From NCBI GenBank assembly GCA_021781775.1, contig JAJXWE010000102.1, positions 1-6,450 on the forward strand: a stretch of DNA of 6,450 nucleotides. The letters are read 5' to 3'. Positions 1 to 5,882 of this stretch are shown here, in pieces; position 1 is the stretch's first letter, and each line of letters starts with the position of its first letter. Origin of the DNA: Pseudomonadota bacterium. Lineage in GTDB: Bacteria > Pseudomonadota > Gammaproteobacteria > Steroidobacterales > Steroidobacteraceae. The position numbers were made by a program, and so were the translations under genes. The notes under the pieces are model-generated. The model saw only the letters and a program-made list of their open reading frames with translations, made no database searches and was not told the DNA's origin.

Positions 1-620
1 ACATGACCAAGGTGCCGAACGGCGGGTGGATTCCGCTTGCGCTCGCCGCGGTGCTGTTCACACTCTTCATCACCTGGCGCAGCGGTCGGCTCGAGCTGCG
101 CGCGGCGCTCGCGCGCCAGGCCATTCCGCGCAGCGAGCTGCCGAATCTTCTCGCCGGAGTGCACCGCGTACCCGGCACCGCGGTGTTTCTCGCCAGCACC
201 CCGGACCTGGTGCCCTCGGCGCTGATCCGCAACCTCGAGCACAACCGCGTGGTGCACGAGCGGCTGATCATCATGACCCTCGAGATCGTGCGCACTCCCC
301 GGCAGGACCCCGCCAACCGCGTGGAGATCGACGAGGCGCTGCCGGCGGTCTACCTGGTCACGGCGCGCTTCGGGTTCATGGAGACCCCCGATGTCGCCGA
401 GGCGCTGCGCGGCTGCCGCGCGCGGGGCCTGAAGGTGTTCATGGAAGACAGCTCGTTCTTCGTCGGCCAGCACGTGGTGCGCGCACGCGAGCTGCCCGGC
501 TGGCGCGGCCTGCAGCGGCTGCTGTTTGCGCGCATGCAGCGCCACAGCACCCAGGCGGCGGAATTTTTCCGCATGCCCTCGCGCGGCGTCGTCTCGCTCA
601 ACACCGTGGTGGAGATCTGA
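1..620 (+). CDS. kup: Kup-family potassium uptake transporter, C-terminal part (5' end outside window)
   Basis: This is the end of a KUP/HAK/KT transporter, an inner-membrane permease that takes up potassium, generally by proton symport. In the 205 visible residues (counted from the in-frame ATG at base 3, which is almost certainly internal), one last membrane segment lies at about 9-25, introduced by the family motif VPNGGW. The cytoplasmic C-terminal domain follows, with VPGTAVFL (56-63), HNRVVHER (80-87), FGFME (123-127), the D-S-S-F-F stretch (149-153), FFRMP (188-192) and the characteristic VEI end. These motifs line up with the last third of E. coli Kup. The full protein should be about 620-630 residues, so some 1.2 kb lies to the left. 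The next gene on the same strand, folA, starts 41 nt downstream with no obvious terminator between. No frameshift or missing motif is visible. Identification is firm; only the start is unknown. Confidence 0.93.
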   Translation, partial: MTKVPNGGWIPLALAAVLFTLFITWRSGRLELRAALARQAIPRSELPNLLAGVHRVPGTAVFLASTPDLVPSALIRNLEHNRVVHERLIIMTLEIVRTPRQDPANRVEIDEALPAVYLVTARFGFMETPDVAEALRGCRARGLKVFMEDSSFFVGQHVVRARELPGWRGLQRLLFARMQRHSTQAAEFFRMPSRGVVSLNTVVEI

Positions 621-661
621 GACCGCGCACGCGGCCGGACACCGATGATGCGGCACCGACC

Positions 662-1189
662 ATGAGCCTCCCGCAGCCGCACGTCTCGCTGATTGTGGCC
701 ATGGCCGAGAACGGCTGCATCGGCCGCGACAACGGGCTGCCGTGGCGGCTGCCGGAGGATCTGCGCCGCTTCAAGGCGCTGACCCTCGGCAAGCCGATCC
801 TGATGGGACGGCGGACCTACGAGTCGATCGGCCGGGCGCTGCCCGAGCGGCGCAATCTGGTTCTGACCCGCAATCGCCAATGGCAGCGCCCCGGCGTGCT
901 CGCCGTACACTCCCTCGGCGATGCCCTCGGCTACCTGCGCGATGCCGATCAGCTGATCGGCATCGGCGGAGCCGAGGTCTACCGGCTGCTGATGCCCTTC
1001 GCCCGGCGCATCTATCTCACGCTGGTGCACGCCGAGGTCGCCGGCGACACGTTCTTCCCGGCCATCGATCCGACGCAATGGGCCGACGTCGAGTGTCAAC
1101 ACCACGCAGCAGGCGAGCACAACCCCTATGCGTTCACCTTCATGACACTCGAGCGCAAGAGCGCCCCGCAGCCACCGGGCGCTTACTGA
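662..1189 (+). CDS. folA: Dihydrofolate reductase
   Basis: FolA reduces dihydrofolate to tetrahydrofolate with NADPH in the cytoplasm, feeding thymidylate, purine and methionine synthesis; it is the target of trimethoprim. The 175-residue product shows the family signatures in order: the N-terminal strand and Met20-type loop (VSLIVAMAENGCIGRDNGLPW, residues 8-28), the substrate-protonating acidic residue Asp33 in LPEDL (E. coli Asp27), MGRRTYESIGR (48-58, NADPH site), Arg63 (E. coli Arg57, folate carboxylate), IGGAEVY (101-107) and GDTFFP with Thr130 (E. coli Thr113). The family core ends at about LERK (163-166); the last nine residues, SAPQPPGAY, are an extra tail encoded by a repeated sequence. 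The ATG at 662 is chosen because homology begins within a few residues of it; its ribosome-binding site is poor, so readthrough from kup is plausible. The frame is open far upstream, but that stretch is a shadow of kup. The 3' end overlaps the converging aminotransferase gene by 7 nt. Confidence 0.95.
   Translation: MSLPQPHVSLIVAMAENGCIGRDNGLPWRLPEDLRRFKALTLGKPILMGRRTYESIGRALPERRNLVLTRNRQWQRPGVLAVHSLGDALGYLRDADQLIGIGGAEVYRLLMPFARRIYLTLVHAEVAGDTFFPAIDPTQWADVECQHHAAGEHNPYAFTFMTLERKSAPQPPGAY
1160..1182. repeat. 23-bp direct repeat, copy 1 (folA 3' end)
   Basis: Positions 1160-1182 match 2060-2082 at 22 of 23 bases, including the uninterrupted 17-mer CCGCAGCCACCGGGCGC. The two copies are exactly 900 bp apart in the same orientation. 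This copy encodes the C-terminal tail of FolA beyond the usual family end. Within it GCGCCC (1161-1166) and GGGCGC (1177-1182) can form a 6-bp hairpin with a 10-nt loop right at the convergent folA/aminotransferase junction; there is no T run, so it is not a typical terminator. Confidence 0.6.
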
Positions 1190-2379
1190 GCGAGCGCCTG
1201 GGCCACCGCCTGGGCGAAATACTCGATGGTCTCCACGCGCAGTCCCGCGACGTTGATCCGGCTGTCCTCAGTCATGTAGACGTGGTGCGCCGCGCGCAGG
1301 CGCTGCACGGTCTGCGCCGAGACGCCCAGGTAAGAGAACATGCCGCGCTGGCGGAGGATGTGGCTGAAGTCTTTGCTCGGACAGGCCGCGGCGAGGGCCT
1401 CGGCCGCCGCGGCGCGTAGCTGCTGGATGCGCGTGCGCATCGTGGCGAGCTCACCCTGCCATGCCGCGCGCAGCGGCGCGGTGGTGAGGATGTGCGCCAC
1501 GAGCGCCGCGCCATGATCCGGCGGCATCGAGTACAGGCCGCGCGCGATGCGCACCAGCTGGGTGAGCGCCGCATCGGCCGCAGCGCCGCTCTGCGCAAGC
1601 ACCATCAGTCCGCCGACCCGCTCGCGATACAGGCCGAAGTTCTTCGAGCAGGACGTCGCGATGAGCGCCTCGGGCAGCTCCGCGGCGAGCAGACGCAGCC
1701 CGTAGGCATCCTCCTCGAGCCCGCGACCGAGCCCCTGGTAGGCCATGTCGATGAACGGCAGCAGCTCACGGCGGCGCAGGAGCGCGGCAACCTCGCGCCA
1801 CTGGGCGTCCTCCAGATCCGCGCCCGTCGGGTTGTGGCAGGAGGCGTGCAGCAGCACCACCGAGCGCGGCGGCAACGCATCAAGCGCGCTCAGCATCGCA
1901 CCGAAGGCGACCCCGCCCGTGGCCGCATCGAAGTACGGATAGCGCTCGAGCTTCAGGCCGCAATTCGAGAGCAACGGCACGTGGTTGGCCCAGGTCGGCG
2001 CGCTCACGTGCACGACCGCCTCGGGGCGTGCGATCCGGATCAGCTCCGCCCCGAGACGCAGCGCGCCGCAGCCACCGGGCGCCTGAACTGCGCAGAGCCG
2101 CTCGGAGCGGGCAAGCGGGGAGTCCGCACCGAGCACCAGCGTGCGCATCGCCTCGTTGAAGCTCGGGTTACCCGCCGGCGCCACGTAGGTCTTGGTCGTC
2201 TGTCGCTCGAGAACGGCCCGCTCGGCCTCGCGCACGGCCTGCATGACGGGTGTCTCGCCCCGCTCATCGCGGTAGACACCGACGCCGAGATCGACCTTGC
2301 GGGGATCGGGATCGGCCCGGAAGGCGGCCATCAGGCCGAGGATGGGGTCCGGCGCCAGCCGGTCGAGATGCTCAAGCAC
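1183..2379 (-). CDS. Class I aminotransferase, aspartate/aromatic amino acid type (AspC/TyrB family)
   Basis: This is a cytoplasmic, PLP-dependent transaminase of the aspartate aminotransferase Ia subgroup, expected to swap amino groups between glutamate/2-oxoglutarate and aspartate and/or tyrosine and phenylalanine. The GTG at 2379 is chosen as start: GAGGAG lies 7 nt upstream (2387-2392) and the product begins LEHLDRLAPDPILGLM, the usual family N-terminus. It gives 398 residues, the family length. Visible residues: LGVGVYRDE (31-39), Tyr65, Trp130, HNPTG (182-186, Asn183), Asp211 pairing with the PLP pyridine nitrogen, Tyr214, Schiff-base Lys246 in SCSKNFGLYRERVGG, Arg254, Arg280 (E. coli Arg292, distal carboxylate) and Arg374 (Arg386, alpha-carboxylate). 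Two positions are odd: Cys104 where Thr109/Ser is usual, and Met285 where Asn297/Ser is usual. Retained Arg280 fits dicarboxylic substrates; the N-terminus resembles Pseudomonas PhhC-like enzymes. Substrate preference cannot be settled from sequence, so no symbol is given. It is transcribed divergently from motA. Confidence 0.92.
   Translation of the reverse strand: MLEHLDRLAPDPILGLMAAFRADPDPRKVDLGVGVYRDERGETPVMQAVREAERAVLERQTTKTYVAPAGNPSFNEAMRTLVLGADSPLARSERLCAVQAPGGCGALRLGAELIRIARPEAVVHVSAPTWANHVPLLSNCGLKLERYPYFDAATGGVAFGAMLSALDALPPRSVVLLHASCHNPTGADLEDAQWREVAALLRRRELLPFIDMAYQGLGRGLEEDAYGLRLLAAELPEALIATSCSKNFGLYRERVGGLMVLAQSGAAADAALTQLVRIARGLYSMPPDHGAALVAHILTTAPLRAAWQGELATMRTRIQQLRAAAAEALAAACPSKDFSHILRQRGMFSYLGVSAQTVQRLRAAHHVYMTEDSRINVAGLRVETIEYFAQAVAQALAQ
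2060..2082. repeat. 23-bp direct repeat, copy 2 (inside the aminotransferase gene)
   Basis: This partner of the repeat at 1160-1182 differs at one base (2065), which breaks the end-to-end hairpin seen in copy 1. Read on the minus strand it encodes the PLP-phosphate loop APGGCGA of the aminotransferase, including the unusual Cys104. Confidence 0.6.
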
Positions 2380-2386
2380 TGGGGGT

Positions 2387-2392
2387 CTCCTC
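2387..2392 (-). promoter_or_regulatory. Ribosome-binding site fixing the aminotransferase GTG start
   Basis: On the minus strand GAGGAG lies 7 nt before the GTG at 2379, a near-consensus Shine-Dalgarno at ideal spacing. It decides the start against the ATG at 2457 in the same frame, which would add 26 basic residues foreign to the family and has no such site. Confidence 0.8.
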
Positions 2393-2410
2393 GCCGCAAC
2401 CTTCGGACGG

Positions 2411-2441
2411 CGGTGACGCCAGTTTACACGGTCAGCGTCAC
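2411..2441. promoter_or_regulatory. Inverted repeat with a TyrR-like half-site upstream of the aminotransferase gene (tentative)
   Basis: GTGACGC (2413-2419) and GCGTCAC (2435-2441) are perfect 7-bp inverted arms separated by 15 nt, starting about 30 nt upstream of the aminotransferase start codon. The spacer carries TTTACA (2423-2428), a perfect right half of the TyrR/PhhR box TGTAAA-N6-TTTACA. The left half is poor (2411-2416, two of six), although the conserved G-N14-C spacing (G2412, C2427) is kept. On the minus strand TAAACT (2426-2421) could be a -10 element, but I see no good -35. TyrR does control tyrB in E. coli, so the position is sensible, but a 7-bp inverted repeat is expected about once by chance in a region this size. 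Confidence 0.25.
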
Positions 2442-2460
2442 AGTTCCGGTCTCCCACGGT

Positions 2461-2487
2461 TCAAGATCGACCCGTCCACGCCGATAC
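2461..2487 (+). promoter_or_regulatory. Sigma-28 (FliA) type promoter for motAB
   Basis: TCAAGATC (2461-2468), exactly 11 nt, then GCCGATAC (2480-2487) match the flagellar sigma-28 consensus TAAAGTTT-N11-GCCGATAA. The -10 element agrees at 7 of 8 positions, the -35 at 5 of 8, and the spacing is exact. Transcription would start near 2494, giving a leader of about 85 nt before the motA GTG. In enterobacteria and pseudomonads stator genes are commonly late, FliA-dependent genes, so the site fits its target. The match was made by eye. Confidence 0.78.
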
Positions 2488-2531
2488 TCGCATCAGTACC
2501 GCTGCACAGTGGACCGACTCGCCCTTGAGCG

Positions 2532-2573
2532 GCGCAAGGCCCCCGGGCGGCATCATTTAGAACAGGCTTGCGC
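2532..2573 (+). promoter_or_regulatory. Possible hairpin in the motA leader covering the ribosome-binding region
   Basis: GCGCAAG (2532-2538) and CTTGCGC (2567-2573) are perfect complementary arms around a 28-nt loop. The 3' arm ends 5 nt before the motA GTG and so occupies the place where a Shine-Dalgarno should be. The only SD-like bases, ACAGG (2562-2566), sit at the loop edge and too far from the start. The structure could limit motA translation, but the arms are short and the loop long, so it may be chance. Confidence 0.25.
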
Positions 2574-2578
2574 AGCTC

Positions 2579-3445
2579 GTGATCCAGATCATCGGTAGCG
2601 TCGTCGTCCTCGCCTGCGTGGCCGTGGGCTTCATGATCGAGGGAGGAAAGCTCCTCGCTCTTTGGCACCCTGCCGAGTTCCTGATCATCATCGGGGCGGC
2701 GTTCGGCGCCTTCCTCACCAGCAACCCGATCAAGGTCGTCAAGGCCTCCCTCACCGGCATCGTCGCACTGCTGAAGCAGGAGCGCTACGAGCACGAGGAC
2801 TACGTCTCCATCCTGAAGTTGCTCTACGAAGTGCTGCTGCGCATCCGCAAGGAAGGACTGATGGCGATCGAGGCCGACGTCGATGCGCCGAACGGCGGTC
2901 AGCTCTTCAAGAAATATCCGCACATCGCGGCCGACCACCACCTGCGCCACTTCGTCACCGACAGCCTGCGCCTGATGGTCGGCGGCAACCTCGATCCACA
3001 CGAGTTCGAGAGCCTGCTCGATGAGGAGCTCGAGACCTTCCGCCAGGAGATCCACGAGCCGGCGCACGCGGTGCAGCGCATGGCCGACGCATTGCCCGGG
3101 TTCGGCATCGTCGCCGCGGTGCTCGGCATCGTGAACACCATGGCGTCGATCGCCGGTGCCGATACCGCGAGCATCGGTGCGCGAGTCGCCTCGGCCCTGG
3201 TCGGCACGTTTCTCGGGATTCTGGTCTCGTACGGCTTCGTCGGTCCGCTCGCTGCCGCAATGGCCCACGCCGCGAACGACGAGGTCAAGGCCTTCGAGCT
3301 GGTGAAGATGGCATTGGTGGCGAACGTGCGCGGCTACGTGCCTGCCGTCGCGATCGAGTTCGCACGCAAGCTCCTGTTCAGCGACGTCCGGCCGAGCTTC
3401 GCCGACCTTGAGGCGAAGTTGAAGGACAAGCCTGCGAAAGCCTGA
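2579..3445 (+). CDS. motA: Flagellar motor stator protein MotA
   Basis: MotA is the inner-membrane subunit that surrounds MotB in the flagellar stator; its cytoplasmic loop pushes on FliG as protons pass. The 288 residues compare with 295 in E. coli and show the family layout: membrane segments at about 3-20 and 31-49, a large cytoplasmic loop (about 51-168), then segments at about 172-192 and 202-226. The torque residues Arg90 and Glu98 fall at the same numbers as in E. coli, as does Pro173 in the ALPGFG motif; Pro223 in VGPLA matches Pro222. This agreement supports the GTG at 2579 as start although no clear Shine-Dalgarno precedes it. A sigma-28 type promoter lies about 90-120 nt upstream, and a possible hairpin abuts the start. 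The stop overlaps the motB ATG by one base (TGATG), so the two are translationally coupled. The aminotransferase gene diverges from it across 199 nt. Confidence 0.96.
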   Translation: MIQIIGSVVVLACVAVGFMIEGGKLLALWHPAEFLIIIGAAFGAFLTSNPIKVVKASLTGIVALLKQERYEHEDYVSILKLLYEVLLRIRKEGLMAIEADVDAPNGGQLFKKYPHIAADHHLRHFVTDSLRLMVGGNLDPHEFESLLDEELETFRQEIHEPAHAVQRMADALPGFGIVAAVLGIVNTMASIAGADTASIGARVASALVGTFLGILVSYGFVGPLAAAMAHAANDEVKAFELVKMALVANVRGYVPAVAIEFARKLLFSDVRPSFADLEAKLKDKPAKA

Positions 3446-4452
3446 TGGCCGCGCAGAAAGAAGAACGACCCCTCATCGTCGTCAAGCGGGCGCGACGCGC
3501 TGAGGGTGGACACCACGGGGGGGCCTGGAAGGTCGCCTACGCCGACTTCGTCACCGCCATGATGGCCTTCTTCCTGGTCATGTGGATCGTCACCGCGGTG
3601 AACAAGGCCGAGCGCGCCGCGATCTTCAACTACTTCAAGAATCCGAGCATGCAGTCCGGGCACAGCCCGCGCGCGGCCCCCGGGCCCCAGGGTCCCGGCG
3701 GTGCCAGCACCAGCCCGATCAACCTCGGCGGCGGGCTGAACGGCATGAACTCCAGCACTCATCCGATCGCCGCGGTCAACGCACCGAACAAGGGCGCCGG
3801 CAGCATCGACCTGCTGCAGTCACGCCGGAACATCAGCGCCGACCAGGCGCGCAAGCGCCTCGAGCACGCCGACCACAAGCGCCTCGAGTCCCTGATGGCC
3901 GAGCTGCGCCAGGCGGTGAACAAGAGTCAGGCGCTCAAGCCGTTCAAGAACCAGCTGCTGCTCGACATCACCCCGCGCGGCGTACGCATCCAGATCGTCG
4001 ACGCCAAGAACCGGCCGATGTTCGACCTCGGCAGCGCGCACCTGCGCAGCTACACGCGCCGCATCCTGCAGACGCTGGCACCATACCTGAACACGGTGCC
4101 GAACCAGATCGCCATCATCGGGCACACCGATGCGCATCCCTATCCCGGACACAACCATTACACCAACTGGGAGCTGTCGGCCGACCGGGCCAACGCGGCG
4201 CGCCGGGCCTTGGCGCAAGGCGGCCTCGCGCACGACAAGGTTGCCCGGGTGGTGGGGCTCGCCTCGACGGTGCTGTTCGACAAGACCAACCCATTCGATC
4301 CGATCAACCGGCGCATCAGCATCATCGTCATGACGCGGCGCGAGGCCGAAGACGCCCTGCGCGCCGATACCGGCTCATCGAGTTCCGCACCCGCTGCGCC
4401 AACGCCGGCCATCCCTGCGAGGGCCGCCCCGGGCACGCCGCCGCGGCGTTGA
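3445..4452 (+). CDS. motB: Flagellar motor stator protein MotB (OmpA-like peptidoglycan-binding domain)
   Basis: MotB anchors the stator to peptidoglycan and carries the proton-binding residue. The 335 residues comprise a short basic N-terminus (1-26), one membrane helix (about 29-52, AWKVAYADFVTAMMAFFLVMW) with the essential Asp34 (E. coli Asp32), a plug-like segment (53-70, with NYFKNP), a Gly/Pro/Ser/Asn-rich linker (71-125), a charged helical stretch (about 130-165), and the periplasmic OmpA/MotB domain (about 170-297) with GHTD (226-229), NWELSADRA (241-249) and DPINRRISI (285-293). The last 30 or so residues are Ala/Pro/Ser-rich and look disordered. The AYADFVTAMMAFFLVMW helix is typical of proton-type MotB; I infer proton coupling. 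The start ATG overlaps the motA stop. A run of seven G (3517-3523) at codons 25-27 precedes the helix. A hairpin overlaps the stop codon. Confidence 0.96.
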   Translation: MAAQKEERPLIVVKRARRAEGGHHGGAWKVAYADFVTAMMAFFLVMWIVTAVNKAERAAIFNYFKNPSMQSGHSPRAAPGPQGPGGASTSPINLGGGLNGMNSSTHPIAAVNAPNKGAGSIDLLQSRRNISADQARKRLEHADHKRLESLMAELRQAVNKSQALKPFKNQLLLDITPRGVRIQIVDAKNRPMFDLGSAHLRSYTRRILQTLAPYLNTVPNQIAIIGHTDAHPYPGHNHYTNWELSADRANAARRALAQGGLAHDKVARVVGLASTVLFDKTNPFDPINRRISIIVMTRREAEDALRADTGSSSSAPAAPTPAIPARAAPGTPPRR

Positions 4453-4464
4453 CCGCCGCCCCCT
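4443..4464 (+). terminator. Candidate Rho-independent terminator at the end of motB
   Basis: GCGGCG (4443-4448) pairs perfectly with CGCCGC (4454-4459) around a 5-nt loop, overlapping the motB stop codon; CCCC and then TTTT (4464-4467) follow. The stem is all G-C but short, and the T run is short and offset by four C, so it would be a weak terminator. The rest of the 229-nt gap to the next gene shows only scattered short repeats and no strong promoter. Confidence 0.35.
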
Positions 4465-4671
4465 TTTCCTCACTCCCCGCTCACCACCCGGCGCATAGCC
4501 TTGGCGCACGCATCGGCCCGCGCACCCTGGCACGGACGGATGCGCACTGATTCGGTGCACGAGCAGGCCTGTGGTCGCTGCAGCCCTAAGATTTCAAAGA
4601 CTTGCGTCACGCCCGGGCCCTGGCACGCGGCGTGCTTGTCCTTCACTGCCCGTACCGACGCGTGCCCACCC

Positions 4672-4675
4672 GAGG
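4672..4675 (+). promoter_or_regulatory. Ribosome-binding site of the outer-membrane barrel gene
   Basis: GAGG sits 6 nt before the ATG at 4682. It selects that ATG over the GTG at 4571 in the same open frame: the 37 extra residues would place a signal peptide in the middle of the protein. Confidence 0.7.
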
Positions 4676-4681
4676 CTCACC

Positions 4682-5794
4682 ATGCACAAGCTCGTCCCGC
4701 CACTATCCCGCGCCGGGTTCGTTCTGGGCGTCCTCGCGGCCGCGAGCGCCCAGGCCACGCCATTGGCGCAGGAGACGCTGACGCAGATCCTCGCCAACAC
4801 GGGCATCAGTGCCTCCGGTTACCTCGCGGCGTCTTATTACGCCTCCACCGCAGACAACACCTACCATCAGTTCGACACGGCGCACGACACCTTCCAGTTC
4901 GATCAGGCCGGTCTCACTCTGGGCTACCAGCCCAAGCAGGGCTTCGGCGCGCTGCTCGATGTGATCGCCGGGCACGACGCCAAGATCGTCAACGCGGCCG
5001 AAAGCGCCTCGGCCGCGAGCAACAACGCGTTCGACCTGCTGCAGAGCTACGTGCAGTACGTCCATGGGGCGCTCGAGCTTCAGGCCGGGAAATTCACCAC
5101 GCTCGCCGGTGCCGAGGTCATCGCGCCAACGGGCAACACGAATTTCTCGCGCTCCCTGCTGTTCTATGCCGAGCCGATGACCCACACCGGCGTGCGCGCC
5201 ACGTACACCGTGAACAGCACGCTCAGCGTCATCGTCGGGCTCAACAACGGCTGGAACTACACCCGCGTCAGCTCCGGCCCCAAGACCGTGGAGCTGGGTC
5301 TTGCGCTGAATCCCTCTTCGCGCCTCTCGCTGACCGCGCAGAGTTACATCGGCAACGATCCGGTCGACCGTGCCCGACGCACGCTGATCGACACTGTGGC
5401 CACCTACAACGCCACCGCAGCGCTGCAGTTCGTACTCAGCTATGACTGGGGCCGCCAGGACGCGAGCGCCGTGACGGCCGGCGGCCGCTGGCGCGGGGTC
5501 GCGGCGTACCTCAACCAGCGCCTGAGCCGCCGGTGGCGCGTCTCCCTGCGCGGGGAGTCGCTCGACGATCGCAACGGGTTCGTGACCGGAACCGCGCAAA
5601 CCCTGGGCGAAGGGACCGTCACCGTCGGCTACGACCCGACGGCCCAGTTCGAGTTACGGCTCGAAGGTCGCTACGACCATTCGAACCGCCCGACGTTCCA
5701 GGACTCGCATTTCGTGACGTCCAGCGGACGCCCCCTCGTCCGCTCCAGCGATCACCAGAGCGAGCTGGCCGTGCAGGGCGTCTACCACTTCTAG
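4682..5794 (+). CDS. Outer-membrane beta-barrel protein, BBP2 (porin-2) type
   Basis: The 370-residue product is a predicted outer-membrane barrel, probably a porin or channel of unknown solute preference. It opens with a signal peptide: MHKLVPPLSR, a hydrophobic core (11-21), and a likely signal peptidase I site after SAQA (residue 25). The mature part begins with a short helical stretch, then SGYLAASYYAS, a first barrel strand in the style of BBP2 proteins. The block GKFTTLAGAEVIAPTGNTNFSRS, followed closely by EPMTHTGVRATY, is the most recognisable signature of that family. Alternating polar/hydrophobic strands follow to the end, which closes with the terminal aromatic of Bam-dependent barrels (GVYHF). 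No cysteine or lipobox is present. The start is supported by GAGG 6 nt upstream. It stands alone, 229 nt after motB and 137 nt before the desaturase, so the neighbourhood gives no clue to its substrate. Other short porin families are possible; the outer-membrane location is the safer part of the call. Confidence 0.85.
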   Translation: MHKLVPPLSRAGFVLGVLAAASAQATPLAQETLTQILANTGISASGYLAASYYASTADNTYHQFDTAHDTFQFDQAGLTLGYQPKQGFGALLDVIAGHDAKIVNAAESASAASNNAFDLLQSYVQYVHGALELQAGKFTTLAGAEVIAPTGNTNFSRSLLFYAEPMTHTGVRATYTVNSTLSVIVGLNNGWNYTRVSSGPKTVELGLALNPSSRLSLTAQSYIGNDPVDRARRTLIDTVATYNATAALQFVLSYDWGRQDASAVTAGGRWRGVAAYLNQRLSRRWRVSLRGESLDDRNGFVTGTAQTLGEGTVTVGYDPTAQFELRLEGRYDHSNRPTFQDSHFVTSSGRPLVRSSDHQSELAVQGVYHF

Positions 5795-5830
5795 CCCCTT
5801 CCCCCACCGCCGCGTCTGAGGCCGGGCTTA

Positions 5831-5844
5831 CGCCGTGCACGGCG
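5831..5844. promoter_or_regulatory. Perfect 14-nt palindrome between the barrel gene and the desaturase gene
   Basis: CGCCGTGCACGGCG equals its own reverse complement. It lies 37 nt past the barrel-gene stop and about 90 nt before the desaturase start. No T run follows on either side, so it is not a normal Rho-independent terminator; an operator for a dimeric regulator is possible. It does not resemble the FabR or DesT operators as I remember them. GC-rich DNA produces such sites fairly easily. Confidence 0.3.
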
Positions 5845-5882
5845 ATCGGGTGATTTCGCGCATGCCCGCGTCGGACGGAACG

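Noticed and set aside
26..661. The folA reading frame stays open upstream to base 26, giving an apparent 387-residue protein
   Set aside because: The upstream part is Arg/Ala-rich shadow translation of kup in another frame; DHFR homology begins just after the ATG at 662.
2380..2457. Upstream ATG start for the aminotransferase at 2457
   Set aside because: It would add 26 basic residues not found in the family and lacks a Shine-Dalgarno, while the GTG at 2379 has GAGGAG at 7 nt.
1492..2598. Long open frame (368 codons) on the plus strand opposite the aminotransferase gene
   Set aside because: It has the low-complexity Arg/His/Gly composition of an antisense shadow in GC-rich DNA, and the minus-strand gene has full catalytic motifs.
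2438..3268. Open frame of 276 codons antisense to motA
   Set aside because: The Asp/Glu/Val/His-rich translation is the mirror of GC-rich motA codons; it shows no domain and covers the motA promoter region.
3582..4550. Open frame of 322 codons on the plus strand overlapping motB
   Set aside because: Arg/Gln/Pro-rich translation in an alternative frame of motB; it has no homology and no ribosome-binding site.
4525..4627. CCCTGGCACG occurs twice (4525-4534 and 4618-4627) between motB and the barrel gene
   Set aside because: Ten bases is too short to be meaningful in DNA this GC-rich; there is no third copy, regular spacing or CRISPR-like arrangement.
4703..5599. Open frame of 298 codons antisense to the outer-membrane barrel gene
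   Set aside because: It is repetitive Gly/Arg/Val shadow sequence without recognisable motifs, whereas the plus strand has a signal peptide, barrel strands and terminal Phe.
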